Origin: Anaerolineae bacterium
GTDB taxonomy: Bacteria > Chloroflexota > Anaerolineae > Aggregatilineales > Ch27
Direction: 5' to 3'
DNA length: 64,000 nt
NCBI GenBank assembly: GCA_013178165.1
Contig: JABLXG010000004.1
Coordinates: forward strand, 186,001 to 250,000
Part shown: positions 34,791-43,908 of the stretch, one piece after another
How positions within the stretch are numbered: the first letter of the stretch is position 1
Layout: the number at the start of each line of letters is the position of its first letter
The notes under the pieces: model-generated
Database searches by the model: none
Seen by the model: the letters and a program-made list of their open reading frames with translations, nothing else
What the model was told of the DNA's origin: nothing
Made by a program: the position numbers and the translations under genes

Positions 34791-35899
34791 GCGGCTTGCT
34801 ATCCCTGTCGCGGCGGCGAGCTATCCTACGCCGGACGATGCACGCGCTGCAGGGCGTTTTCGCCCGCGCCGAGGTGCGCGGGGTGGAGAACATTCCCCCG
34901 CGTGGCCCGCTGCTGATCCTGTTCAACCACCTTTCCACGCTCGACGGGCCGTTGGTGATGGCGAACATGCCGGGCGAGATTGAACTGGTCGGGCCGGGCG
35001 ACTTCCCCATGACCGCGGCGGGGCAACTGGTGATCCGCGCTTACGGGATCACGTTGATCAACCGGGGACGCGCCGATCGGGGTAGCCTGCGGGCTGTGAT
35101 CGATCACCTGCGGGCCGGTCGTATGGTGGCCATGGCTCCTGATGGTGGGACGTGGGAGAAGGGGATCACGGATGTCAAGGATGGCGCAGCGTACCTCTCC
35201 CAGCTCACCCAGACGCCGATACTGCCGGTGGGACTGGGCGGCCTGTATCGCGTGCCGGTGCCCGGTTTGGCAGCGTTGCTGAGCCGCCCGCGGATCACGA
35301 TCACCTTCGGGGAGGTCATGCCGCCGGTGCCGCCCAGCGCTGACCGCCGCCACCGTGAAGCCGATCTCCGGGCCGCGTCGCTGGCGATCATGCAGCGCAT
35401 CTACGATCTCCTGCCACCGGAAGATCGCGCCCGTTATGACGCCTGGGGACAAGCCATCTACGACCTGCGTCTGGAATTTGTCGCTGAAAATGGGGCGCCG
35501 ATCGTGTACAATGGCCCGCCGTTACCCGACCTGAACGCGCTGGGTGAATTCCTGGCCAAGCCGAATCTCTTCCGTCCCATGTGGCAGAATGCCCGTCTGG
35601 TGGTCGACCCCTTCCGGGAGTCCCGCTTCTTCCCGGCGATGGAGGTGCGGCTGGCCGCCCGTGACCTGTACAGGACACTGACGACCGGGACTTTTGACGT
35701 TTACCTGCAGTATCGGCTGGGGAACGAGCGGGCAACGGCGGCGCTGGCGGGCCTGCAGGCCGTACGTGATGAAGTCTGTGAATGGGCGCTGCAGCGCGGG
35801 GCGCGGCTGCGTCTGACGCCGGTGATCCGCCTGCCGGAAGAGCACAATGTGCAGCCTAACCTGCATCCTTCCGGCGTCGGGGGTGTTGTAGAGGGGTAG
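34787..35899 (+). CDS. PlsC-type 1-acylglycerol-phosphate acyltransferase, copy 1
   Basis: The 370-residue protein has the PlsC acyltransferase motifs: NHLSTLDG (HX4D catalytic motif, about residue 47), INRGRADRGSL and APDGGTW. A long C-terminal extension from about residue 240 (PDLNALGEFLAKPNLFRPMW) is shared with the next gene and is not part of the usual acyltransferase fold. It probably acts on lysophosphatidate or a related glycerolipid at the membrane, though no clear membrane helix is seen. It is coupled to glycerate kinase. Confidence 0.85.
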   Translation: MSGLLSLSRRRAILRRTMHALQGVFARAEVRGVENIPPRGPLLILFNHLSTLDGPLVMANMPGEIELVGPGDFPMTAAGQLVIRAYGITLINRGRADRGSLRAVIDHLRAGRMVAMAPDGGTWEKGITDVKDGAAYLSQLTQTPILPVGLGGLYRVPVPGLAALLSRPRITITFGEVMPPVPPSADRRHREADLRAASLAIMQRIYDLLPPEDRARYDAWGQAIYDLRLEFVAENGAPIVYNGPPLPDLNALGEFLAKPNLFRPMWQNARLVVDPFRESRFFPAMEVRLAARDLYRTLTTGTFDVYLQYRLGNERATAALAGLQAVRDEVCEWALQRGARLRLTPVIRLPEEHNVQPNLHPSGVGGVVEG

Positions 35900-36024
35900 G
35901 GATCGGTACAGGACGAGGAAACCCCGATAGGTCTGGCTGCATCTAAGACCTGCCGCTGTGGATGGTAGTAAGCCGGTGGGTCAGGCTGTCGGGGATAGCC
36001 TGTCGGCAAGAGGGAGAACGGATT

Positions 36025-37170
36025 TTGGCGGATTCACCACTGGTTACGTCGATCTTCGACTACAGAACGGAACTCATCGATCTTGGCACGCTGGGCAAAG
36101 TGCGCGTCCGGCTGCCGATGGTCAATCCGTTACGCCTGCGTCGTCGTATTCTGCATGGTCTGGCGCATACCTTTCATGACCTGATGACCCGCACCGAGGT
36201 CTACGGGCAGGAGAACATCCCGGCCCGCGGCCCGGTGCTGATTCTGCCCAACCACCTCTCCAACCTGGATGGCATGCTGGTACTGGCCTACTACCCGCGC
36301 CAGATCGAGATGGTCGGCCCCGGCGACTTCAAGATGATTACGCTCAAAGACTGGTTGCTGCGCGCCTATGGCGTGACGCCGATCAATCGCGGGCGAGCGG
36401 ACGCAGCCAGCCTGCGCAATCTGGTCACCCATCTGCGTTCCGGGCGCGACCTGCTCATGTTCCCCGATGGTGGGATGTGGGAGAAGCGGCGTTTTGTGGC
36501 CAAAGAAGGGGCCGCCTACCTCTCCCAGCTCACCGGCGCACCGATCCTGCCTGTTGGCCTCAGCGGGACATACCTCAAGACAATCGATGCCTTCACCGGG
36601 CGTATGCCGCGCCTGACGTTGCGCTTCGGGGAGTTGATGCCGCCCGTGCCGCCCAGCCGGGATCGCCGCATGCGCAACAGTGACCTGGATGCTGCTTCCG
36701 CTGAGATTATGGCCCGTATCTGGGACCTGCTGGAGCCGGAAGAGCAGGCCCGTTACCGGCGCTGGGCGCGGGAAGTCTACCGCCTGCAGATCGACTTCCG
36801 TTGGGCCGCGACTGATGAATTGCTGCCTTATGACGGTCCGGCGTTGCCGGATATGAGCGCGCTGGCGGAGTTTATGGCCAAGCCCAATCTCTTCCGCCCG
36901 ATGTGGGAGAATGCCCGGCTGAATATCGATCCGTTCCGGCAGGCGCGTTTCTTTGGCCCGCTGGAGTTGCGTTTTGCTGCTCGCGACCTGGGTGCATTGC
37001 TGCAGGGTGAGTACGACCGCTACCTGCCATACCGCCTGGGCGACGAGGCCGCGCTGCAGGTCAATGCGGCGCTGGAGGCCCTGCGGACAACAGTTAGCGA
37101 GTGGGCGATGGCGCATGACGCACTGGTACGCCTGGCACCGATATGCAGCGATCCGGAGGAGCAGGGCTGA
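36025..37170 (+). CDS. PlsC-type acyltransferase, copy 2
   Basis: The protein is a paralog of the previous one. It has NHLSNLDG, INRGRADAASL and FPDGGMWEK, then the same C-terminal extension (PDMSALAEFMAKPNLFRPMW, then ENARLNIDPFRQARFF). A TTG at 36025 with AGGGAGA upstream gives 381 residues and the N-terminus ADSPLVTSIFDYR. A longer frame from ATG 35962 lacks a good ribosome site. It may supply the second acyl transfer of glycerolipid synthesis. Two copies in a row suggest distinct substrates or positions. Confidence 0.82.
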   Translation: MADSPLVTSIFDYRTELIDLGTLGKVRVRLPMVNPLRLRRRILHGLAHTFHDLMTRTEVYGQENIPARGPVLILPNHLSNLDGMLVLAYYPRQIEMVGPGDFKMITLKDWLLRAYGVTPINRGRADAASLRNLVTHLRSGRDLLMFPDGGMWEKRRFVAKEGAAYLSQLTGAPILPVGLSGTYLKTIDAFTGRMPRLTLRFGELMPPVPPSRDRRMRNSDLDAASAEIMARIWDLLEPEEQARYRRWAREVYRLQIDFRWAATDELLPYDGPALPDMSALAEFMAKPNLFRPMWENARLNIDPFRQARFFGPLELRFAARDLGALLQGEYDRYLPYRLGDEAALQVNAALEALRTTVSEWAMAHDALVRLAPICSDPEEQG

Positions 37171-37237
37171 ACCCGGCAGGATGATAGCTGTTCCGGCTGG
37201 TGAGCCGTGAACTATATCTGACAGTGACAGAACAACA

Positions 37238-37268
37238 CAGGGCTGCGCCGGAAGAAGGCGCAGCCCTG
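37238..37268 (+). terminator. Bidirectional terminator
   Basis: CAGGGCTGCGCC and GGCGCAGCCCTG form a perfect 12-bp stem with a GGAAGAA loop between convergent genes. TGTTT follows on the plus strand. On the minus strand the T tract is absent. Confidence 0.7.
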
Positions 37269-37298
37269 CTGTTTCAAGTTAAGTGGTGAACAGCGCGT

Positions 37299-38087
37299 TT
37301 ATCGCTTCTTCCGGGGAAACCAGGGGAAGAAGGCCGGCGTAGTTTCCATGTACTCGCGGTAGGCAGGCCGGGTTTCCTTAAGGGATTTCTCCAGCAGGGC
37401 CACGCCGGAGACACGCACGAGCAGGAAGGTCATGATCAGCGGGCTGTAGACCGTCCACCAGCCGCCCGCTGCCGCTGCGATCAGCCAGAACCCCCACCAC
37501 TGCGTGGCATCACCGAAGTAATTGGGATGGCGGGTGTAGCGCCAGAAGCCGGTATTGAGCACCTTGCCTTTGTTGGCCGGGTTGCGCTTGAACTGCATGA
37601 GCTGCCAGTCGCCGCCGGCCTCAAAGGCGAAACCGATGATCCACACGATCACGCCAAGATAGTCGATGAAGGTCAGGTTGGCAGGGGTGGCGCTCCATTG
37701 CGCGGCCAGTAGCGGGATCGAGACGACCCACAGGATCACGCCCTGCAGCAGGAAGACACGGAAGAAGCTCATCCACCACCAGCTGGCGCCGTGCTCCTGG
37801 CGCCATTTGGCGTAGCGGAAGTCTTCCCCTTTGCCGATGTTGCGGTAGCCGATGTGCAGGGAAAGCCGCAGGCCCCAGATGGCGACCAGCGCCAGCAGGA
37901 GCAGCTTGCGCGTTCCAAAGCCGTCCGGCGTGAGGGCGAAGTACGTGGCGCCAACGACGACGAAACCGAACCCCCAGAAAATGTCAACGATGCTGGAGTC
38001 TTTGATGGCCAGGCTAATCAGCCACAGGATGGTCATCAGGACCGTGGCTGCCAGCAGGCCGGTGAGATAGACCTCAAGAAAAGTCAT
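37299..38087 (-). CDS. DUF1295 membrane protein (steroid 5-alpha-reductase-like)
   Basis: The 262-residue protein has about six membrane helices and the DUF1295 signatures: SSIVDIFWGFGFVVVG near the start, RNIGKGEDFRYAKWR and the C-terminal LNTGFWRYTRHPNYFGDATQWWGFW. This matches the 3-oxo-5-alpha-steroid 4-dehydrogenase-like superfamily, whose members reduce steroids or other lipids with NADPH. No bacterial substrate is established for this branch. It is a single gene with a distinct promoter and a palindrome around the -10. Confidence 0.88.
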   Translation of the reverse strand: MTFLEVYLTGLLAATVLMTILWLISLAIKDSSIVDIFWGFGFVVVGATYFALTPDGFGTRKLLLLALVAIWGLRLSLHIGYRNIGKGEDFRYAKWRQEHGASWWWMSFFRVFLLQGVILWVVSIPLLAAQWSATPANLTFIDYLGVIVWIIGFAFEAGGDWQLMQFKRNPANKGKVLNTGFWRYTRHPNYFGDATQWWGFWLIAAAAGGWWTVYSPLIMTFLLVRVSGVALLEKSLKETRPAYREYMETTPAFFPWFPRKKR

Positions 38088-38113
38088 GCTGGATCGCTCC
38101 CCCAGGACAACAA

Positions 38114-38147
38114 GACATATGTTACGATACTATGTATAGCATATGTC
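38114..38147 (-). promoter_or_regulatory. Inverted repeat around the DUF1295 promoter
   Basis: GACATATG (38114-38121) and CATATGTC (38140-38147) are perfect 8-bp inverted arms separated by 18 bases. They flank the -10 of the minus-strand promoter and could be a repressor site. Confidence 0.45.
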
Positions 38148-38161
38148 GAATTATTGTTCAA
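38133..38161 (-). promoter_or_regulatory. Promoter of the DUF1295 gene
   Basis: On the minus strand TTGAAC (38156-38161), a 17-bp spacer and TATACA (38133-38138) sit about 45 bases before the start codon. Confidence 0.6.
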
Positions 38162-38212
38162 GTTTGTGTCGGGGAGTCTGAGCAAACGCTCATGTTACGG
38201 TGGACGGGAACG

Positions 38213-40105
38213 CTAGAGATGCTCCTTGATCACCTGCGCCAGTTCCAGGCCGATGCCCGGCACAGCGGCGATCTCTTCGACGGTGGCCTCGCGCAGCTTC
38301 TTGATCGATCTGCCGAAGGCATCCAGCAGCAGCTTGCGTCGCCGGGGGCCGATGCCGGGGATGGCTTCCAGCTGGGAGGCCAGGCTCTCCTTAGCACGGC
38401 GCTGGCGATGGCTGGTGATGGCGAAGCGGTGGGCCTCATCCCGTACCCGCTGCACCAGGAACAGCGCCGGCGACCGGCGGTTGAGCAGGATGGACTCAGT
38501 CCGGCCCGGAACGAAAAGTTCCTCGTTTTGCTTGGCCAGGCCGACAACCGGCACCTGTTCCAGCAGGCCAAAGTCGCCCAGCACTTCTACGGCTACGTTA
38601 AGCTGGCCCTTGCCACCGTCGACGATCAACAGATCGGGCAGCAGCCGCCAGGTTTCATCCTGATCCTTCTGGCCGGGGCGGGTCACGGATGGCGTCTCCT
38701 GCGCTTCGCGGTAGCGCCGGAAACGGCGGGTCAGCGCCTCCCGCATGGACTGGTAATCGTCCGAACCTTTATGAGCGACCGAGTTGATGTTGAAGCGGCG
38801 GTATTCGCCTTTACGCGGCACGCCCTTGACGAACACGACCCGGCTGGCGACGATAGCCGTGCCCTGGGTGGTGCTGATGTCATAGCATTCGATACGGTTG
38901 GGAATCTGCGGCAGGCCCAGCGCCTCCTGCAGTTCGCGAAGTGCTCCTTCCTGGCGAACCGTATCGGCCTGCCATTGCACCTTGAGGATGCCCAGCGCTT
39001 CGGCGGCGTTGGCGTTGGCCATCTCCACCAGTTCGCGTTTCTGGCCGCGCCTGGGGACGCGCAGGCAGGCGCGCTTGCCCCCGCGCAATCCCTTCAGCCA
39101 GCGCTCTAGGACGGCATGACCTTCGATCTCGGTCGGCAGCATGATCTCCGGCGGAACAAAAGCGGCGCGATCGTAGAACTGCTGGACGAAGCTCTCGATC
39201 ACAGCAGCCATATCTTCTTCCAGCACGTTTTCCATCGGGAAGCTCTCCCGCCCGATCAGTTTGCCCTGGCGGATGAAAAAGACCTGCACCAGGGCGTCGC
39301 CGTTGGAGGAGGCAAAACCGATCACATCCTGGTCAGGACCGCCGACGTTGATCACCTTGCGGCTTTCGATCAGGCTGCTGATCGCCCGGATCTGGTCGCG
39401 GTAGCGGGCGGCGCGTTCGAACTGCAGTGCTTCCGCCGCGCTGTGCATCCGTTGTTCCAGATCGCGCAGCACTTCATCCGAGTGGCCTTCCAGAAAGTGC
39501 ATGAGTTGCCCGATCATGGCCCGGTACTCTTCCTGGTTGACCGCGCCGATGCACGGGCCGGTACACAGCTTGATGTCGTAGTACAGGCAGGCACGCGGAT
39601 CTTTGCCGGTGATCTCCCGGTCACAGGTCAGGTAGGGGAAGATGCGACGCAACACGTCCAGCGTCTCGCGGATGCTCCGGGCGTTGAACGGCCCAAAGTA
39701 ACGCGAACCATCCTGCACCATGCGCCGGGTGAATTCGACCGTAGGGAAGGGGGCGGCCCAGGTGACCTTGATGTAGGGATACTGCTTGTCGTCCTTGAGG
39801 GCAATGTTGTAGTGGGGCCGGTAACGCTTGATCAGCGTGTTTTCCAGCCGCAGGGCCTCCAGTTCGCCCTCCTCGTCAAGGGGATCATCGCCGGTGACGA
39901 TGAATTCGATGTCGGCGACCTGGTCGCGCAGGCGGCGGGTTTTCTCGTCAGTGACGCTGCGGTGGAAGTAGCTGCGTACCCGGTTGTACAGCTCTTTGGA
40001 CTTGCCGACATAAACAACCGTCCCGCTGGCATCTTTCATCAGGTAGACGCCAGGCTTGTGCGGCAGGTTATCCAGGATGCGCTGCAGGTAAGCGGAAATC
40101 TCCAT
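38213..40105 (-). CDS. uvrC: UvrABC excinuclease subunit C
   Basis: UvrC makes both incisions in nucleotide excision repair. It has the N-terminal GIY-YIG nuclease (GVYLMKDASGTVVYVGKSKE, about residues 18-38), the UVR motif near residue 200, the RNase-H-like second nuclease (ECYDISTTQGTAIVAS) and two C-terminal helix-hairpin-helix DNA-binding repeats. The length of 630 residues is normal. I choose ATG 40105; ATG 40111 is also possible. The P-loop kinase gene ends 15 bases upstream, so these minus-strand genes are probably cotranscribed. Confidence 0.94.
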   Translation of the reverse strand: MEISAYLQRILDNLPHKPGVYLMKDASGTVVYVGKSKELYNRVRSYFHRSVTDEKTRRLRDQVADIEFIVTGDDPLDEEGELEALRLENTLIKRYRPHYNIALKDDKQYPYIKVTWAAPFPTVEFTRRMVQDGSRYFGPFNARSIRETLDVLRRIFPYLTCDREITGKDPRACLYYDIKLCTGPCIGAVNQEEYRAMIGQLMHFLEGHSDEVLRDLEQRMHSAAEALQFERAARYRDQIRAISSLIESRKVINVGGPDQDVIGFASSNGDALVQVFFIRQGKLIGRESFPMENVLEEDMAAVIESFVQQFYDRAAFVPPEIMLPTEIEGHAVLERWLKGLRGGKRACLRVPRRGQKRELVEMANANAAEALGILKVQWQADTVRQEGALRELQEALGLPQIPNRIECYDISTTQGTAIVASRVVFVKGVPRKGEYRRFNINSVAHKGSDDYQSMREALTRRFRRYREAQETPSVTRPGQKDQDETWRLLPDLLIVDGGKGQLNVAVEVLGDFGLLEQVPVVGLAKQNEELFVPGRTESILLNRRSPALFLVQRVRDEAHRFAITSHRQRRAKESLASQLEAIPGIGPRRRKLLLDAFGRSIKKLREATVEEIAAVPGIGLELAQVIKEHL

Positions 40106-40120
40106 AGGCATCACCCGGCA

Positions 40121-40657
40121 TCAGCCGTGGTGTTGATCAGCGAGTTGCATTAACCAGGCGCGAGTCTGAGCCGGGGAGTGCAGCCGCGCCACGTGCAGGT
40201 GGGCGTGCTCCGGCTGTTCGAACAGGATCGGGTACTGCCTGCGGCGGCGATGGTAGGTCTTGAGCATCCACAGGATGATCGAGTCGCGGCTGAACAGGGT
40301 GCGCAGCGATTCGCGGTTGGTCCCCCACAATACTTCACGGGTGGCGATGCGCCGCAGCGTGCGCCGCAGCAACTGGCGGAAAATGGTGAGGAACGGATAG
40401 TCCAGCCAGATAATTGTGTCCGCCTGCCGCCAGAGCAGGTCACAGACCTCGCTGTAGTTGCCGTCGGCCACCCAGCGATCAGCTGCAATTGCCCCGGCCA
40501 GCCGGGTGCGGAAAGTCTCCAGAGGGACTTCCTGCCAGCCCGGCGCCCAGTGCAGTGCGTCTAGCTCAATATGGGGGCAGCCGAGCCGAGCGGCCAGCTC
40601 TGCCGCTATCGTGGTTTTGCCGCTGCCTGTGGTGCCGACGACAACGATCCGCTGCAT
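40121..40657 (-). CDS. P-loop adenylate-kinase-like (topology modulation protein family)
   Basis: The 178-residue protein opens MQRIVVVGTTGSGKTTIAAELA with a Walker A loop. It has a middle FRTRLAGAIAADRWVADGNYSEV and a basic RTLRRIATRE stretch, a pattern seen in small kinases labelled DNA topology modulation proteins (FlaR-like). A lid-like WGTNRESLRTLF segment is present. The real substrate is unknown. It sits between the GT39 gene and uvrC on the same strand. Confidence 0.75.
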   Translation of the reverse strand: MQRIVVVGTTGSGKTTIAAELAARLGCPHIELDALHWAPGWQEVPLETFRTRLAGAIAADRWVADGNYSEVCDLLWRQADTIIWLDYPFLTIFRQLLRRTLRRIATREVLWGTNRESLRTLFSRDSIILWMLKTYHRRRRQYPILFEQPEHAHLHVARLHSPAQTRAWLMQLADQHHG

Positions 40658-40670
40658 GGCGTAAGCCCCA

Positions 40671-40700
40671 AATAGCGCACCGTACCCCGGTGCGGCTATT
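40671..40700 (-). terminator. Hairpin after the GT39 gene
   Basis: AATAGC-GCACCG and CGGTGC-G-GCTATT form a 12-bp stem with one bulged G. On the minus strand TTTGGGG follows, so termination is probable but weak. It lies 42 bases downstream of the membrane glycosyltransferase gene. Confidence 0.45.
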
Positions 40701-40741
40701 GTAACGTACGCGGGCGAGCGGCTCAATTGTTCGGTGGGCGT

Positions 40742-42220
40742 TCAGCCACAGTAGTTACAGGGCCGGTAATCAGGATCGAGGGCGTAGATGGTCAGCCGCG
40801 GGCGGCCAGAGGCGTGGCGGATCGTCGCGCTGATGACCCCCGGTGTGTGATCGGGGGCGTAAGGCAGATCTTCCAGCACGACGAACACACCCGGCGCACG
40901 GCTGGACTCCATGAGCGCCTGCAGCGCCGGGATATCCTCGCCGTTGGGGTTGACGCGCGGACACTCGACTGGGAAGTCGTCCAGGCTCAGGTAGCGCAAC
41001 CCCTGGCAATTGGCCATGATGCCGATTACGCGGGTAGCGCCATGCGCCAGCAGCGCCCAGCGGGCTTCCGCCAGGCCGAAGCCAGAGCCATCGCCGCTGA
41101 TGTATTCACCGGCGGTGGCCGGGTGGAGCGGCAGGCGGTCAGGCTGGCGGGCTGCTGTGACGGCGAAAGGCAGCCAGACCATCAGGCCCCAGGCCACGAT
41201 TCCTGCAGCGATCAGCAGGGCTATGCTCCGGGACCTGCCCCGAATGATGTCCGCCAGACCGACTGCACCGATCAGCAGCAGAAGGGTTACTGGCGTTTCG
41301 TAAAAACGTGTGCTTTGCCGGGCGCTCAGGGCGATGATCATGGCTGGTACTACCAGGCATAGGGGCAGGAAGAACTTGCGTCGGATGAGTAGGTAGAGCA
41401 GGCCCAACCCGCATACGGCAACCACCCCCGGACTGAGGAAGATGGCGGCGGTGTCGGTCATCAGACTCAGGTTGGCGACCAGAGTTGGTAGCAGGCCAGA
41501 GAGTGGATCGGGGTTGTGATGGCCAAACAGGCCGAAGTAGTCGTAGCCCAGGGCGCGCAGGCCCAACCCGAAGGCAGCAGTCAGACCCAACAGTGTGCCG
41601 AGCGCGATCAGCAGCCAGCGCGCCCGCGCCTGCCTGCTGTGGCGGCCCCGGCCGAGTGTCAGGACGGCGGCCAGCGGGATGCCATAGTAGGGCAGGGCGG
41701 TTACTTTGAATCCCAGCGCAGTGAAGAGCGCCAGCCCACTCAGGATGGCATCGCCGGTGGCTGCTCGTCGCACCAGCCGGAAGGCGAAGTACAGGCCGAT
41801 AGCCACTGTCGAAGCTGCCAGGGTATCGGCCATGGCCATCCGGTTGAAAAAGTGATGGTAGGGGCTGAACAGGAGCAGTAATCCGGCGAAGAGCGCGCCG
41901 TGTCTACCTGCTGCCAGGCGGGCGCTGCTAATGATGGCCGCATAGCCGGGTAGCAGCGCCAGAAGGGTCATCACCCGCGCTAGCCAGAGTCCGCCGCTAC
42001 GTTCCGGCTGGACCAGCGCATAAAGGCCGGTTGTCAGCAGACGGCCCTCGTCAGCGTGGATGAATGGCGAGATCACCCGCTGCTCCTCGGCATAGTGCAG
42101 ATGTACACCTTCATCAATGAAGGGTGGGAAGGCGCCTAGCACGATCAGACGTGCAGCCCATAAGGCCAGAACAAGCAGGGCAGCCAGCGTAGCGGTTTGC
42201 TTGCGGAGTGGCGCGAGCAT
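40742..42220 (-). CDS. GT39-like membrane glycosyltransferase
   Basis: The 492-residue protein has about ten membrane helices and a short C-terminal soluble part. Near the N-terminus, after the first helix, is FPPFIDEGVHLHYAEEQ, the acidic pair in the first outside loop expected for ArnT/PMT-type glycosyltransferases (family 39). Such enzymes transfer a sugar from a polyprenyl phosphate to a lipid or protein. The acceptor is unknown. ATG 42220 has GAGGGG 7 bases upstream. It diverges from rsmH. Confidence 0.7.
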   Translation of the reverse strand: MLAPLRKQTATLAALLVLALWAARLIVLGAFPPFIDEGVHLHYAEEQRVISPFIHADEGRLLTTGLYALVQPERSGGLWLARVMTLLALLPGYAAIISSARLAAGRHGALFAGLLLLFSPYHHFFNRMAMADTLAASTVAIGLYFAFRLVRRAATGDAILSGLALFTALGFKVTALPYYGIPLAAVLTLGRGRHSRQARARWLLIALGTLLGLTAAFGLGLRALGYDYFGLFGHHNPDPLSGLLPTLVANLSLMTDTAAIFLSPGVVAVCGLGLLYLLIRRKFFLPLCLVVPAMIIALSARQSTRFYETPVTLLLLIGAVGLADIIRGRSRSIALLIAAGIVAWGLMVWLPFAVTAARQPDRLPLHPATAGEYISGDGSGFGLAEARWALLAHGATRVIGIMANCQGLRYLSLDDFPVECPRVNPNGEDIPALQALMESSRAPGVFVVLEDLPYAPDHTPGVISATIRHASGRPRLTIYALDPDYRPCNYCG

Positions 42221-42326
42221 GGGCATTCCCCTCTAGCACGTGGACAAGGATCGCTATGTCTATTGTATCCGGTCTGGTGGGATGTGCTGTCTGGAGGCGG
42301 GGTGGTATGATTGACGGTTGGAGAGG

Positions 42327-43277
42327 ATGGGATTTGTGGAACGGAACGAAAGAGCCGAGGCACACGTTCCGGTGCTGCTGGAGGCTGTTCTGGCGATGCT
42401 GGCCGTCCCGCCTGGCGCAACGATCATCGACGCCACGGTGGGTGCGGGTGGCCATGCGGTGGCTTTGCTGGAGGCCGCCGGGCCAGCTGGCCGGCTGCTG
42501 GGCATCGACCGCGATCAGGCAGCCCTGGCGCTGGCCGCCAGGCGGCTGGCCCCTTTCGCCGGGCAGGTGACGCTCGCCCATGCGCCGTTCGATACGCTGG
42601 CGCAACAGGCCACCACTGCGGGAATCACCGCCGCCGATGCTATCCTGTTCGATGTGGGTGTGTCGTCGATGCATCTGGACGATCCGGCGCGTGGTTTTTC
42701 GTTCGCTCAGGATGGGCCGCTGGATATGCGCATGGATCCGAGCGACGATGGGCCAACCGCCGCTGAGATCGTCAACATGCTGGATGAGGGCGAGCTGGCC
42801 GATTTGATCTGGCGCTATGGGGAAGATCGGCTGGCCCGCCAGATCGCAAGGGCAATTGTGCGCAGCCGGCCGCTGACGCGTACGGCTGAACTGGCCGCTG
42901 TGGTGGCGGCTGTCTATCCAAAACACCGCCGGGAGAAGATTCATCCGGCGACGCGCACCTTTCAGGCGCTGCGCATTGCTGTCAATGACGAACTTGGGAT
43001 GCTGGAACGGGCACTGCCGCAGGCCGTTGCCCTGCTGCGACCGGGCGGGCGGCTGGCGGTGATCAGCTTTCACAGCCTGGAAGATCGGATTGTCAAGCAG
43101 TATTTCCGGCGGGCGGCGGCGGATTGCGTCTGCCCGCCGGGGCAACCAGTCTGCACGTGCCGCCACCGGGCAGAAGTGCGGGAAATCACGCGCAGGCCAG
43201 TGACTGCCGATGCGGCAGAAGTGGCCCGCAACCCGCGCAGCCGCAGTGCCCGCTTGCGCGTGGTGGAAAAGTTGTGA
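42327..43277 (+). CDS. rsmH: 16S rRNA m4C1402 methyltransferase RsmH
   Basis: RsmH (MraW) methylates N4 of cytidine 1402 in the 16S decoding centre. The S-adenosylmethionine site is IIDATVGAGGHAVALLEAAG, and the family motifs DAILFDVGVSSMHLDDPARG, DMRMDP, ATRTFQALRIAVNDEL and LAVISFHSLEDRIVKQYF are all present. A C-terminal Cys cluster (CVCPPGQPVCTC) may bind zinc. Start choice lies between ATG 42327, TTG 42318 and GTG 42336. An extended -10 (TGGTATGAT at 42303-42311) just upstream would leave a very short leader. It opens the dcw cluster; mraZ is absent. Confidence 0.95.
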   Translation: MGFVERNERAEAHVPVLLEAVLAMLAVPPGATIIDATVGAGGHAVALLEAAGPAGRLLGIDRDQAALALAARRLAPFAGQVTLAHAPFDTLAQQATTAGITAADAILFDVGVSSMHLDDPARGFSFAQDGPLDMRMDPSDDGPTAAEIVNMLDEGELADLIWRYGEDRLARQIARAIVRSRPLTRTAELAAVVAAVYPKHRREKIHPATRTFQALRIAVNDELGMLERALPQAVALLRPGGRLAVISFHSLEDRIVKQYFRRAAADCVCPPGQPVCTCRHRAEVREITRRPVTADAAEVARNPRSRSARLRVVEKL

Positions 43278-43398
43278 AGCAGTGGGGCGCGTGCTACCCG
43301 CCTGGTATCGGCTGGTGCAGCCGGCCTATGTGGTGGAGCGGGATTATGCATTATAGTAATGAGCGGTGTGGATTGTGAGCCAGTGTTGACCCGGAACG

Positions 43399-43905
43399 AT
43401 GAGCCAGAATAACCTCTCCAACCGTATTCAGCATACTTTGCGCAGCGCGCCCTGGCGTCGCCAGTCGCAACTGGCGGCGATCATCGCTCTGGCCCTGATC
43501 GTGGCGATCATCATTGGCGCTTTGTATCTGGCCCAGGTCACTACGATCTCGACTACCGGCCGCCAGAATGAGGAACTCCGCGCCTACCGCGATCGGCTGG
43601 TGCGCGAGAACGAGCAACTGCGGGCCGAGATCGCCGAACTGCGCAGCGTCCCGCGTCTTTTGCAGCGGGCGCAGGAGATGGGCTTCACGTATGCCGGCAG
43701 CGAAGAGATCGAGTACCTGATTGTGGCGGGGTATATGCCACAGCAACCGGCCAGCGTTGCGCCGCTACAGGCGCAGGAAGCGCCATTGCCGGTCTACGAC
43801 GAAACGTTTTCCGGCTGGCTGGAACAGCAATGGGCGGAGCTGGTGGCGCAGTTCGAAGCGTGGGCCAGGGCCAGCCGCGGCCCCGCTGCCCAGACGGGGG
43901 AGTAG
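43399..43905 (+). CDS. FtsL/DivIC-like septum protein
   Basis: The 168-residue protein has a cytoplasmic N-terminus, one membrane helix (IIALALIVAIIIGALYLAQV, about residues 28-47) and an extracytoplasmic coiled coil with LRAYRDRLVRENEQLRAEIA. This is the plan of FtsL/DivIC, which with FtsQ links the divisome to FtsI/FtsW. Its position between rsmH and ftsI is the usual place for ftsL. A Pro/Gln-rich C-terminal tail of about 50 residues beyond the coiled coil is longer than in common members. Sequence alone does not separate FtsL from DivIC. Confidence 0.8.
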   Translation: MSQNNLSNRIQHTLRSAPWRRQSQLAAIIALALIVAIIIGALYLAQVTTISTTGRQNEELRAYRDRLVRENEQLRAEIAELRSVPRLLQRAQEMGFTYAGSEEIEYLIVAGYMPQQPASVAPLQAQEAPLPVYDETFSGWLEQQWAELVAQFEAWARASRGPAAQTGE

Positions 43906-43908
43906 GCG

